Source: Epithemia pelagica (Eukaryota; Bacillariophyta; Bacillariophyceae; Surirellales; Surirellaceae). From it: 64,000 bases of DNA. Under the pieces are notes generated by a model. The model was not told the origin of the DNA. It saw nothing but the letters and a program-made list of their open reading frames with translations, and searched no databases. The DNA is taken from contig OX337238.1 of NCBI GenBank assembly GCA_946965045.2, positions 1,054,001 to 1,118,000 of the forward strand. Direction: 5' to 3'. Both the position numbers and the translations under genes were made by a program. The first letter of the stretch is position 1. The number at the start of each line of letters is the position of its first letter. Shown here one piece after another: positions 48,487 to 58,685 of the stretch.

Positions 48487-50448
48487 ATGACAACCGAAAG
48501 TCGGATTCCGAGTCCACCTCCTCGGTCATCGGTGGCGGCGGCGGCGGCGGCAAGTCCTTCGACAACCAGCAGAAGCGCAACTGCCGCTCACACCAGTGCA
48601 TCATCTCCTCCTCTTGGACCTAGGAGTAGTACTACTACTACTACCCGAACACCAACGCCCACCAAATTGACCACACCCCGCCCCTCCTTGTTGCCTCAAC
48701 CTAGTCCTAGCAGTATCCGATCCAGTCCAACCAAGTCTCCACCACGATCGGCCCGAAACAGTCACATTCCAGTATCCGTGGCGGCCGTGACACCCCTTTC
48801 CTCCTCCAGCAACAATAACAGCAGCAAGGATAAGACACCTCATGCTGCATCCAGTCAAAATCTCAATAACAATCCCACCAAATCACCCATCCCTGTGGCA
48901 ACCAGTCAAATTCCCTCCTATTTTTCCTCGGAACAAAAACGCAATGACACCTCCAACTTTATACCCGGGTTGGACGACGAGCCACCAACGGCTGCTACGA
49001 CAACGGCAGACGACGACAACAACAACAGCAGTAGCGAAAACAATACAACAAACAATGCCTCCTTGATCCCCATTCCGGGGCCGGACAGTCAAGTCGCTTT
49101 GCCACAGTACGATCCTCAAGACAGTCAGTTGCCGATTTCACCCCGGTTGTTGGCTCAATTGCAATCTCCAGCCTCGTCGACGACCGAAGCACCAAACACA
49201 CCCCAACACGACGACGACAACAACAACAACAATAATAACCCAGATACAGTGTTCGCCAACCAACCAGCCACAACAACAACGGGCGAGAGTCAGTCGACGC
49301 AACATCTCTTGGACAATTTTGAGCGTTTGGAACAACAGGCGGCTACCATGAACAAAGACCCAACGACTGAAGAGTCGACCACCTTCACCAGCGGCCCAGC
49401 TGCTGATACAGCAGTGGCAGATAAGGAGGACGATCCGATGCATGCCGTGGCCGTCACTATGGACGATCAAGAGACCAGCGAGGACAACCCATTGTCTGAC
49501 AATAGAGAGGCAGACGACAAGAACGAAGAAACAGATGACACTGTAGACACGAGCAATCCCATATCCTTGCCCAATGATCACCAAGACGAGAAAAAGAACA
49601 ATGATGACAAGGACGAACCTCCAAATGCAACCACCCTTACAACAGCCGCTAACAGCAAAAGCGACCAAGACATCATGGAGAGTGCCAAACTCGAAACGGA
49701 CAGTTCATCCGCGGTTGTCGAAGCATCCATACCGGTGGAAACCAAGGAGGAATCATCTCTACCGCAACGCGACATGACACGAGAGGAAGATTCAGCAAAG
49801 GAATCTGCAGCCATAGTTCTGCCACCACCGACGAGTAACACCAATGCTTCTACTACTGCAGTATCTGCTGTCGTCGAGCAAGAAGAATCCATGGACTCTG
49901 TTGCTGTAGAGTCTGCGATTGTGGCTCCAACGGCGATCCAATCCACAAACGCGGACATGGTTTCTCCTGCCCCAGAAATGACCACGTCACCTCCTGCAGT
50001 GGTGCAAGAGGCGGTGGTGACATTGGAACCCGTACCAGCTTCGAGCAGCCCTGCTGTGGCCGCCGACGACGGCATGGTACTCGAACCTCCACAGGTAACT
50101 CGTACCTCGTCGTCCCCTCCGGCAGCCTTGGCCCTGCCCACCAGCAAACCCAAGTCCTCTCCGACATCGGCCCGATGTGCTCCCAATGTCACTCCCATTT
50201 CCAAAAAGTATCTGGATCAACAACCAAAGGATACCAAGCCAGAACCTACAACCTCCAAGAGTTCTCCGACAGCAGCCCCAGTCGTATCGAAAAAACAAGG
50301 ACTGGTGGTGAATGCCGCCGCAACCACGGTATCTACGACCAAAATGCCACCGAACCATGTCGCAACACCGGAACCGGTTATTTTACCCGAACCCCAATAT
50401 CCTTCGCCACCTTCCCAGCAAAGCAAGTCGTGTTGTGTCATTTTGTAA
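48487..50448 (+). CDS. disordered Ser/Thr/Pro-rich protein with C-terminal CaaX box (653 aa)
   Basis: I start at the ATG at 48487; the frame is open to a TTG at 48457, which is unlikely to initiate. The protein is almost wholly low-complexity: Ser/Thr/Pro- and Ala-rich at the N-terminus, poly-Asn and Asp tracts around residues 180-260, and acidic Glu/Asp/Thr regions in the middle. The last residues are KSCCVIL. The final four, CVIL, form a CaaX prenylation box, and Leu at the last position favours geranylgeranylation. The adjacent Cys could be palmitoylated. This predicts a long unstructured tether fixed to a membrane by its C-terminus. No domain is recognised. It has no visible introns and ends in TAA. 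Confidence 0.75.
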   Translation: MTTESRIPSPPPRSSVAAAAAASPSTTSRSATAAHTSASSPPLGPRSSTTTTTRTPTPTKLTTPRPSLLPQPSPSSIRSSPTKSPPRSARNSHIPVSVAAVTPLSSSSNNNSSKDKTPHAASSQNLNNNPTKSPIPVATSQIPSYFSSEQKRNDTSNFIPGLDDEPPTAATTTADDDNNNSSSENNTTNNASLIPIPGPDSQVALPQYDPQDSQLPISPRLLAQLQSPASSTTEAPNTPQHDDDNNNNNNNPDTVFANQPATTTTGESQSTQHLLDNFERLEQQAATMNKDPTTEESTTFTSGPAADTAVADKEDDPMHAVAVTMDDQETSEDNPLSDNREADDKNEETDDTVDTSNPISLPNDHQDEKKNNDDKDEPPNATTLTTAANSKSDQDIMESAKLETDSSSAVVEASIPVETKEESSLPQRDMTREEDSAKESAAIVLPPPTSNTNASTTAVSAVVEQEESMDSVAVESAIVAPTAIQSTNADMVSPAPEMTTSPPAVVQEAVVTLEPVPASSSPAVAADDGMVLEPPQVTRTSSSPPAALALPTSKPKSSPTSARCAPNVTPISKKYLDQQPKDTKPEPTTSKSSPTAAPVVSKKQGLVVNAAATTVSTTKMPPNHVATPEPVILPEPQYPSPPSQQSKSCCVIL

Positions 50449-50915
50449 CGACGACAACAAAAACTGATACAACCAAAGGAAATTGATTCCTTGTCGTCGC
50501 GGTGGACACGTGCACACTCTCCAGCAGCAGCAGGAACAGCAAACAGGGAAGTAGGAGTCCAGTCTTTAGAGAGAATGGTCTCGAGTGTAGGACGATATAC
50601 TCAAGTCTTTCTACGTTATAGACATGCATAAGTTAACACATGTTCGTCGTCCGCATTCGAGAGTTGTGTGAACCAACTGTCACGTTGCTATTAGATTTAG
50701 GTGATTTGACGCAAAGAGTGATCACATGAGGACGCCCACAAAAACAAAAGGGTCTGCATCCTGGGATAGGGGTGGGTGTGGTTTCCTAAGTTGGATCCTT
50801 GTGGCTCAGGCCATCTCACACTCAACATCATGTCCTCACAGCACAGACTGCATATAATTGCTTCAGTATATTGCATCCCATTTGTCGTGGTGTTCTTCTT
50901 TTCGTGGTCCTGTCT
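50449..50915. other. intergenic between convergent genes
   Basis: Holds the 3' flanks of the CaaX-protein gene and the RBR gene, which converge. I see no gene or structured element. Confidence 0.6.
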
Positions 50916-51920
50916 CTATTTATACAAGGCTTGACTAGTAGCGCGGGCCGTATCCCAAAGAAAATCGTGACCACACAGTGCACACCGCATGTGATTGCAT
51001 CCATATCCTTTGGAAACAAGGACATGACACTTGGGGCAATGGGCCCATCCTTCATTGGGTCCAATGCGATCAAAAGGCAAGTCCTGTAGGGCTTGCAAGG
51101 TTTGATGCAATTCGGTTCGAAATTCTCGTTCGACAAAGGGTTGGTGACAGGATTTGCAGACAAAACAGCGAAGATTGTACAAGACTAGTTGGTTGCTGTT
51201 GTTTTTGGCTCGACGAGTAGGACGCCGACGTACAGAGACGGCGAGTTGTGGATCGTGGTGTCGGTAGGTACGAGGATGCTGGCACTGCGGACAATGTGCC
51301 GTCTTGGTTTTGGTACCACCCTTGTGTCCCTTGGCCAATTCCATCAAGCCAAAGTATTTTTGCAATTCTTGGTTGGATTGAATCAAGCCAGGTACGCATG
51401 TCAAGTGGACATGTCGAATGGGTGTACCGCGACAGGCAGGATGAAAGCATTGCAGGGGATAATTGGTGACACTCTGCGAGGCCTCCAAAATGTACCAGTG
51501 TCGCAAACAATCCACGCAAACAGGATCATGACGCGTTTGACAAGTTTGAGTCAAATGAATCAAGGGAGCCGTTTGTTCTTGACAACAAATGGGACAGCAA
51601 TAAGATGGTAATGGTTGAACCTTGTTGTTTGGACTGATGTAAGCTCGCTCATATGTTGTCTTGTCGTTGTCTTGGTCAGTGGAGTCGTAGGACGAGTCGT
51701 CCTCAAAGTCGTAGTCGTACCAGTCGTCTTGGTACCAAATCGACGACGTGCTTTGATCTTGTCGTCGTCGACGTACGGTGGAACGAGAGGTGGTGGTGGC
51801 TCCCGTCCTCGGTTTGGTGGGAGTAGCTCTCGCACCACCTCGCCGAGACAAAGATGATCCACCCCCACGTTGGAGTTTGCGGCTCAGGCCAGTTTGATGT
51901 TTGCAATATCCTCGCGGCAT
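50916..51920 (-). CDS. RBR (RING-IBR-RING)-like E3 ubiquitin ligase (334 aa)
   Basis: The family transfers ubiquitin through a thioester on RING2. Residues 1-105 are basic, then acidic, and disordered. A RING1-like cluster has C109, C112, C127, H131, C135, C138, C158 and C163. An IBR-like cluster has C210, C213, C252, C255 and C258. RING2 reads HCPKC...KGYGCNHMRCALC (C295, C298, C308, C313, C316); C308, in the GCNHM context, is the expected catalytic cysteine. The protein is short for an RBR ligase, and the IBR lacks some ligands by eye. The ATG is at 51920 and the stop is TAG. It is head to head with the JmjC gene, and a broken copy lies at 58017-58436. Confidence 0.8.
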   Translation of the reverse strand: MPRGYCKHQTGLSRKLQRGGGSSLSRRGGARATPTKPRTGATTTSRSTVRRRRQDQSTSSIWYQDDWYDYDFEDDSSYDSTDQDNDKTTYERAYISPNNKVQPLPSYCCPICCQEQTAPLIHLTQTCQTRHDPVCVDCLRHWYILEASQSVTNYPLQCFHPACRGTPIRHVHLTCVPGLIQSNQELQKYFGLMELAKGHKGGTKTKTAHCPQCQHPRTYRHHDPQLAVSVRRRPTRRAKNNSNQLVLYNLRCFVCKSCHQPFVEREFRTELHQTLQALQDLPFDRIGPNEGWAHCPKCHVLVSKGYGCNHMRCALCGHDFLWDTARATSQALYK

Positions 51921-52637
51921 GGAGAAACAGCGATTCTAAGTTCGTTGTGATTGAGTTTGGATGGTTGGTTTTGTGTGACGACGAAAGGATACCAGATAGA
52001 GAGAATCACACAACCATTATTTTCAAACATGGATCATTCCAAACGTCGATACAATCGAGACCCATTCTTTCCAGACGTGCAGTTTGGGAGTCACATTTCA
52101 GCCCACGCGCGTCGGCTACGTAGAGATATGGCCGGCGTGCGTGGAACCTTCCCTTTTGCGCAGCACACCAAGAAGAGATTGGACCAATCACAAGCCGTTA
52201 CACTGGTAAACTGACCAATCAGAAAAGACGAACAGCACTTTTGTACCTTGGCCATGGCGCATGGCGCCGCAACCGAACCCCGCTCATCAAAAGACGACAC
52301 GACGACCAAATCAACTCGTCTCTCTTCCACCCTGAGATTGCTTCAAGAAGAACCTTAGTCGGTTTCTCTTTTGTTTGACACTATCCGTCGATCGATACGG
52401 GTTCCTTTTTTGTTCAAACGTCTTGTTTTGTTCAAGAGTCGTTGTCTCTATCGCTAAGTACGACGACGATAACGGACCTCTCGTTCGTTTTTGACCCCGC
52501 GGGAGTACCAAAAGTCTCGACCAATCGAATCATCCGCAAAGAAGTAAATTACCGAGTTTGTTTCACTCATTGTTTTTGGACAACGACCACAGACAAGCAG
52601 TCATCCAACCCACACAAAATCCAACACGAGGAGAAAC
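51921..52637. promoter_or_regulatory. divergent promoter of the RBR and JmjC genes
   Basis: The two genes start 717 bp apart in opposite directions. CCAAT boxes lie at 52184-52188, 52215-52219 and 52521-52525, and an inverted one (ATTGG) at 52178-52182. Clustered CCAAT boxes are typical of NF-Y-bound divergent promoters. No coding function is recognised in the short frames here. Confidence 0.4.
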
Positions 52638-54455
52638 ATGACGACGACAACGACAAGACTGTTGGGCCAAACGTCCTGGTTGCCACTGTGGTCGACGCGA
52701 CGCACAAGGAGGATGCGGTCACGCCGCCACCAACGACCAATCATGCCTCTGGGCCATCATCATCCCCAAACAGTAGCCTGTGCTGGAGGTATCCTGGCGG
52801 TGCTGGTAGTGTGGATGACCATCTTGATGGTCTTGCATGGTCAGTTGCCGTCCTCGTTGTCGGTTCCACCAGGACGCGATCCTTGGCCTTCCAGACTGCC
52901 GTTGGTTCCTGGTTCTTCTTCTTCTTCCAGGCATGTCAATACCGATGACAATCGACGAACGGGCGATGGTTCTTTGTCATGGAAATGGTCATCCTCGTCC
53001 TCCTCCTCCATTTCGGAACGAGATACACCTCGTCCATCCTTGAGGCAAGAATTTGAACAAGGACATTCTCCTTATGATTGGAATCGTATCGAACAAACTG
53101 TGCAAGGCCTCCGAGTCATCATGGGAAACCACAACAACCACCGTACCACGAAAACAAAGGAAGACGAAGAAGATGTTCGATATACCGCCCTTCGACATTG
53201 TCCGATTGTTCCTCCCTCACCTCAAACCTATCCCCATACCTGGCCCTTGCTGGACTTGCTGGATGATTGGAATCCCAATGAGGTCAACATTCCACAACAA
53301 CAGCGTCGAAACGACGACGCGCAGTATTATTTGTACCACTCCTTGTGTATTTTGGATTGGAAGGTACATTCCTTGGAACAAATTCGAGCCTATCAACAAG
53401 CGGAAATTCCCTTTGTCTTGCAAAATCATCCCGAAGTATGGAGAGCTGCCGAACGATGGAATTCTCAAGTACCACCGTCCTCCTCATCCTTCTCGGCACA
53501 GTCGCAAGACCAAACGAACCGCCACCACGACACTACTTCTGGCACTGCTGCTTCACCACAATCGGTTCCTTATATGGTAGAATTGTTACGCAATGTAAAA
53601 CCCCAACGCAATGAATATGCTCGCCACTCCAATCATTTGCCCTTTTGGCGTGGCGGCAACACTGCCAATGGTCCTACGGAAAATGTGCTACTGGGCATGT
53701 CCGAGTGGTGGTCCAAGGCTCAAGCCTTGGAGCAGGCCTTGCGACGGAACGAAACTACAGTGACGTCGTCCGATCATTATTATTTTCGCTTGTCAGCCGT
53801 GCCTCAAGCACACAATACCTTTTTGTATGACGAATTGCCCATTTTGGATCCAGCCCTTCCGCATCCCGATGAGTATTATTTCTATAAGGACAAACACAAG
53901 AAGCAGCATGAAAGGAAGAACAACATACCATCGGACTCCTCCTCATCCACGTCGACGTCATCGTCCTTGTTCATGGTAGATCCATCGCAAGAACGGGGGA
54001 TTAATTGTCGCTTTGGCATGGTGGGCAGTATGGCGGACAGTCATTTTGATCCCACCCGAAATTGGATTTTTGTCTTCAAAGGCTTGAGACGATACATTTT
54101 GTCCCCTCCCGAAGAATGCGAGCATTTGAATTTGCATCCCCTCGGTCATGTCAGTGCGCGGCATTCTCAAGGCAATTGGGGCAATTTGACGTCGGACGAA
54201 CGTCATGCCATGCAACACGCGCAGGCTCTTCAAGTTGTGTTGCAACCCGGCGATGCCTTGTATTTGCCCACATCCTGGTTTCATTTCATTGTCAGTTTGA
54301 CCACGAGTTTTCAGTGCAATGCACGATCCGGTACCACCCATGTCCAAGGATCGGAATTGGATCGCATCTTTACCGCCTGTGGATTTCCTGTTGCCATGCC
54401 TCTTCCCGGAAGTTTGCCGAAATTCTTGCGACCGGTAGAATCCACTCACGCATGA
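52638..54455 (+). CDS. membrane-anchored JmjC/cupin-8 dioxygenase-like protein (605 aa)
   Basis: The family is Fe(II)/2-oxoglutarate-dependent and hydroxylates proteins or other substrates. The ATG is at 52638. A basic N-terminus precedes one hydrophobic segment (about residues 48-68, VACAGGILAVLVVWMTILMV), a signal anchor that would place the rest in the ER/Golgi lumen or outside the cell. A Ser-rich stem follows. The cupin core is C-terminal: GSMADSHFDPTRNW gives the His-x-Asp iron pair near residue 468, FKGLRRYILSPPEE fits the following strand, and PGDALYLPTSWFHFIV gives the second His near 550. It has no visible introns. A degenerate copy lies at 57409-57960. The substrate cannot be predicted. 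Confidence 0.8.
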   Translation: MTTTTTRLLGQTSWLPLWSTRRTRRMRSRRHQRPIMPLGHHHPQTVACAGGILAVLVVWMTILMVLHGQLPSSLSVPPGRDPWPSRLPLVPGSSSSSRHVNTDDNRRTGDGSLSWKWSSSSSSSISERDTPRPSLRQEFEQGHSPYDWNRIEQTVQGLRVIMGNHNNHRTTKTKEDEEDVRYTALRHCPIVPPSPQTYPHTWPLLDLLDDWNPNEVNIPQQQRRNDDAQYYLYHSLCILDWKVHSLEQIRAYQQAEIPFVLQNHPEVWRAAERWNSQVPPSSSSFSAQSQDQTNRHHDTTSGTAASPQSVPYMVELLRNVKPQRNEYARHSNHLPFWRGGNTANGPTENVLLGMSEWWSKAQALEQALRRNETTVTSSDHYYFRLSAVPQAHNTFLYDELPILDPALPHPDEYYFYKDKHKKQHERKNNIPSDSSSSTSTSSSLFMVDPSQERGINCRFGMVGSMADSHFDPTRNWIFVFKGLRRYILSPPEECEHLNLHPLGHVSARHSQGNWGNLTSDERHAMQHAQALQVVLQPGDALYLPTSWFHFIVSLTTSFQCNARSGTTHVQGSELDRIFTACGFPVAMPLPGSLPKFLRPVESTHA

Positions 54456-55123
54456 TGAGCACCAGCAGAAGCAAGCTTCGGAGACTCTTGACTGTGCAAC
54501 GTACGCGCGCACGAAAAAAGAGGCATTGTAAGGAAAACGGTGTGGATGGCGTTTTGTGAATCCCATGATTTCCAAAGACGCACTGGCAAACTCCTCTCAC
54601 TCCTGGATGACAATGGCCTCGACGACAAGCGACACCATGAGGACAATTTCACCACCAACATTTTTCTGCCCTCTCCCCAACGATTCCACCAGAACACTGG
54701 AGGAATCCACATGTGAAAAACGAATGGAAGGTCCTTTATGTTTGCAACGAATCATGCACTCCTACGACCCAAAAAACAATGTCGGACTATCACGCTACAA
54801 CTAGGAAACACAAAAGGTGGATGTTTGACTTGAAACGTCCAAAGTCGCTTAAATAGTCTGTCAACTCTGATAGTAAACCTTCAAAAGGATCCTGCTTGCT
54901 CAAATACCTCTATTTCGATCCTCTTTACTCGCCTGCAAGCAATCTCCAACGCGCAAAGTAATGACTTTTACTGGTGGACACGACAAAGAGTGTGTATCCG
55001 CCATTCCTCTTTCAAAGACCATTGTTCGAAGAAATGACAAACGATGAATACAAGGCTCTGCGCTTTATCACAATCAAAGCCGGAATTAAATTTCTGTGTC
55101 ACATGCGGGAACTGTCACTCAAA
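54456..55123. other. intergenic, no confident gene
   Basis: An 82-codon frame at 54556-54804 (plus) has no recognisable product. A segment near 54605-54720 vaguely resembles the 3' part of the JmjC pseudogene copy (AAGCGACACCATGAGGACAA), so it may be another decayed duplicate. Confidence 0.4.
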
Positions 55124-56955
55124 TTACAAGAAATACTGGTTGGTAATGTACACATGATCTCTTGCTGGCCCCGGAGGCAATTGCTCATCTGGAAACCCAG
55201 AGAGTTGATTGTAGTTTCGACCATCGGCCCTGGCCGAAGTGCGAATCCAATCCCATTCAGCAATGGTTTTGTTGTGAATCCGCAACATGCCATAGCCGTA
55301 CATGGTGGCATCGCGCACAGCTACCCACTCTTCGGGAACACGAGATCGAAAGGGGGCTTTGCATTGACCTACATTCCTAACGGTGATGTGGACAGGACCC
55401 AGGGGATCAACCTTGTCGAACGTCACAGCATGTGTGCGAGAGTAGGCATGGATATGACCAGAAAAGACGATATTCACACGATATTGGATAAGCAGTGGTT
55501 CCAAATGTTCCCTCGCCGCGAATATTTGTGGATCGTCCAGATGCAAACCAAAGGTGTTGTAAACGGGAGTGTGGATCACGACAACCACCCACGGCGTAAG
55601 GTCGCGATCCACACGTTGGAGTTCGGTATCGATGAAATGCAGTTGCTCAGAACCTGGATTCATGGAAGCGTATGCATTTACCATAATAAAGTGAACACCA
55701 GCATATTTCCATGAATAGTAGGAGTTGCCGTACTCATAGGGGAACGGGTAGAGGATGGTCCGAACTGTACTTTTCCTTAAAAGTACCCACTTGCGGAGGC
55801 TTCACATGCGGCATACGAAATCGTGTCTCGTAAGCGAGGAAAATTTGATCAGACGTTTCGTACTTGTCAATATCATGGTTTCCAGGACAGATCTGGAGCT
55901 GGAAGAGAAAGGCAGGGAAAGAGGCGTGAGACTTGATTTCTCAAGAATCATGTAATTTCTCAACAGGGTATACTATGTGAAGAACCAAACGTACTGGTAT
56001 AGCGTCAAAGGCCGCGTAATCGTCCAGGAAGTCAAAAAAGGTATCCCATTTTCGGTGGTCCTTCCTAGTATAGGCAATGTCACCTGCCAAAACAGCAGCA
56101 TCGATTTCGTGTTTGGAATGAAACAAGCTCTCCAAGGTGAGATGGGCGTGATTAGATTGGCCCACATCACCCACTACCGCAAAGGTTGCTGGAACAGAGG
56201 AAGAAGGAGGGGGAGCTGTTTGAAAGGAACGAATCTTTTCCGGTGACGGACATCCAGTTGCGGATCCATGAGAGGAAGCCAGCCTAAACCGATCAATGCG
56301 ACCGCGGAAGGCCTCTTTCGCGGTGGCTCCAGTTTTTGCAGGGGAGTATATGGAGGGTACCGGTTTCGTCTTGAGTTGTGCCATTTGTGCTGTGGAGAGT
56401 GGGAAGAGCAAGGCTTGACCCATAGATTCTCTCAAATTCTTCTCGATTGCCTTGGAAAACAGGCTGATAGTAATAGGTCGTTGAAGGCTTTAGTCCCGTA
56501 ATGAGAACATGGTGATAAAAAGGCGACCAATAAACGGTCGAAGTACGATTACGTTCGTCGTTGCTGAGTTCATGTTTCAACGTGGTGATGTTGTAGCAAT
56601 GGGATGAAAGACCACCCGTGTCTTGCTCCATATACACAGTCGACAATTCATCCGGAGAGGTTCCCAGACGGACACCACCAACGGGGAAATCGGTGCCTTT
56701 TACAAAACGACTGGAGATACTGGCAAAACTGACAATCATGGAAGTGGAAGGATCGGGACCCACTGCAATGTGTACATGGTGAATAATGGAACCACCGCAA
56801 CTGCGAGCTGAGACTTTTCGGGCCTCAGTTACAGTTCTTGTTCCACACAAAGCGAAACATATCCAAAGACAATACAGTCCAGTCCATTGCATCGGACGAA
56901 GTAGTGCGGACTGGCTCCGTATTCGGTTTCCCTGAGGAGGACGAAAGAGATTCAT
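55124..56955 (-). CDS. purple acid phosphatase-like metallophosphoesterase, frames broken
   Basis: The family hydrolyses phosphate esters with a binuclear metal centre, usually secreted or vacuolar. The ATG is at 56955, with a hydrophobic segment (TGLYCLWICFALC) likely to be a signal peptide. The N-terminal Fn3-like domain ends in TTYYYQP. Metal-binding motifs follow in order: VVGDVGQ, AGDIAYT, PGNHDIDKYE (after a 96-nt intron), VVVIHTPVYN and FSGHIHAYSR, so all ligand motifs are present. Two frame changes are unexplained by introns I can define: one between 56490 and 56415, and one base near 55752 between SSDHP and the YEYGNSYYSW segment. It could be a recent pseudogene, have unusual introns, or carry sequence errors. 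Confidence 0.7.
55899..55994 (-). other. intron of the phosphatase gene (96 nt)
   Basis: The donor GTACGT (55994) and acceptor TCTTCCAG (55899) flank a segment whose removal joins DAIP to LQICPGNHDID, restoring the conserved GNHD motif in frame. Confidence 0.9.
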
Positions 56956-57408
56956 CTTTGTTCTTGTTTATTGAGTGTTTCTGCACCAAACTAAACGATA
57001 TCACGAGACAATACTTCACTTCCTTTTACGACAGAAAGGACAAACGCAAGATGACACTGAGTTGATTTGGATATCACGTTTCTTCCGTGGGTCTTTCTTT
57101 GCATGTAGACAAAAAAAATCGTAATGCCCAATTTTGTGAGGACAAGCATTCTTTGCTTCATGCATGCGCGCTGGGGGATAGAATACATAGAGGGTGTTGG
57201 ATGTGAGCAGCAGAGCATGCGCGCTGCATGGAGCACACGCGTAGTGAGTCGCGCCTTACCACTCGAGGAAGACGATGCGGACATGGAGGAAGACGATGGG
57301 GACATGGATGTTCATAATTTTTAGAAAGATTCACGAGTTGCCATCCCTCCGTTCTATAACAGGTGGAATCGATCCTCTTGAGGTCTTCCTTGGCCTTACC
57401 TTCTTCTT
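56956..57408. other. intergenic, nothing recognised
   Basis: Upstream region of the phosphatase gene. A 66-codon frame (57124-57324) ends in an acidic repeat (MEEDDGDMD) but has no recognisable product. Confidence 0.5.
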
Positions 57409-57960
57409 CTTCTTACGTGCATGGAAGTCAGCGACAATCGATGACCGGGGACAGAAAATTGTCGTCCGTCATCCATTCCGGAACGACATACACCTCATTC
57501 ATCCTTCCGACGGTAATTTGAACCAACACCACGAAAACAAAACAAGAAGAAGAAGATGTGCGATATACCGCTCTTCGACATTCTCCCATTGTTCCTCCCT
57601 GACCTCAAACCTATCGCCAAACGTGATCATTGATTGCAAGCGTCGAAACGACGACTCGCAATATTATTTGTACCATTCCTTGTGTATTTTGGATTGGAAG
57701 GTACATTCCTTGGAACAAATTCGAGCCTATCAACAAGCGGAAATTCCCTTTGTCTTACAAAATCATCCCGAAGTTTGAAGAACTGCCGAACGGTAGAATT
57801 CTCCAATACCGCCGTCCTCCTCATCCTCATTATCGGCACAATGGCTCGTTGCTTAAGCACGATGGCAAGCGCCACCACAAGGACACTTCAAGAGATGTCT
57901 CGTGCGTTGTTTTCCCAGCTGAGTCCACCAGAACACGGGATTCTTCAAACAACCTTTTTT
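57409..57960 (+). pseudogene. degenerate partial copy of the JmjC gene
   Basis: It matches the gene at 52638-54455 from about 52915 to 53480 with many substitutions and deletions. The segment YYLYHSLCILDWKVHSLEQI and its continuation to FVLQNHPEV (57659-57777) is almost unchanged. A stop follows where the parent reads on. Everything encoding the iron-binding cupin core is missing. The part after 57800 is only loosely similar. Confidence 0.85.
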
Positions 57961-58016
57961 CGATCCTTTTCACTCACTGGAAAAGACGACCAGTAAGACG
58001 TGGTGGATGACGTCTT

Positions 58017-58436
58017 TGGAAGGGACGAAGATGCTGGCACTGCGGTCAATGGACGGTCCGAGTCTTGGTGCCACCCTTGTGTCCCTTGACCAACTCCGTC
58101 AAGCCAAAGTAGTTTTGTAATTCATTCTTGGTTGGATTGAATCAACCCTGGTACCGACAACAAGTGGACATGTCGAATGGGTGTACCATGACAGGCAGGG
58201 TGAGAACGTTGCTGACACTCTGCGAGGCTTCCATGATATACCATTACTGTCGCAAATAATCCACATACACGGGATCGTGACTCGTTTGACAGGCTTGAGT
58301 CAAATGAATCAAGGGAGCCGTTTGTTCTTGACAACAAATTGGGATGGTTGGTCGTGTTTTCTTGAGTGGTGGTGGTTGCTTTCTTGCAGGTTTGGTCGTT
58401 GTTGTCTTGGTCTGTGGAGTCGTAGGACTTCCTGTT
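58017..58436 (-). pseudogene. degenerate partial copy of the RBR gene
   Basis: It matches 51262-51605 and then 51645-51700 of the RBR gene, with an internal deletion and frameshifts. The RING1 region is recognisable (NGSLDSFDSS, SHPACHGTPIRHVH, VPGLIQSNQE in shifted frames). RING2 is absent. In the parent locus RBR and JmjC diverge; here the two fragments converge, so at least one was inverted or they moved separately. Confidence 0.85.
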
Positions 58437-58685
58437 GTAATGTGGAGTTGTCGGATTTGCACTTGACACGATCCCTCGACACTGTGTGCTCCTGTTGTTT
58501 CATATGAAAGGGGAAGCCTCTCAAGCCATAAATGGGAGGAGGCAGTACAAATAATAAAATTCTGGAAGAGAGATGATAAGGAGGTTGTAATCGTTTGCTA
58601 TTGGATTTTAATGACGAACCAAAACTTTATCACATATAATATATTGGCGTCCGCAGCCACAAGGGGAGGACATTGTTGTGGATGC

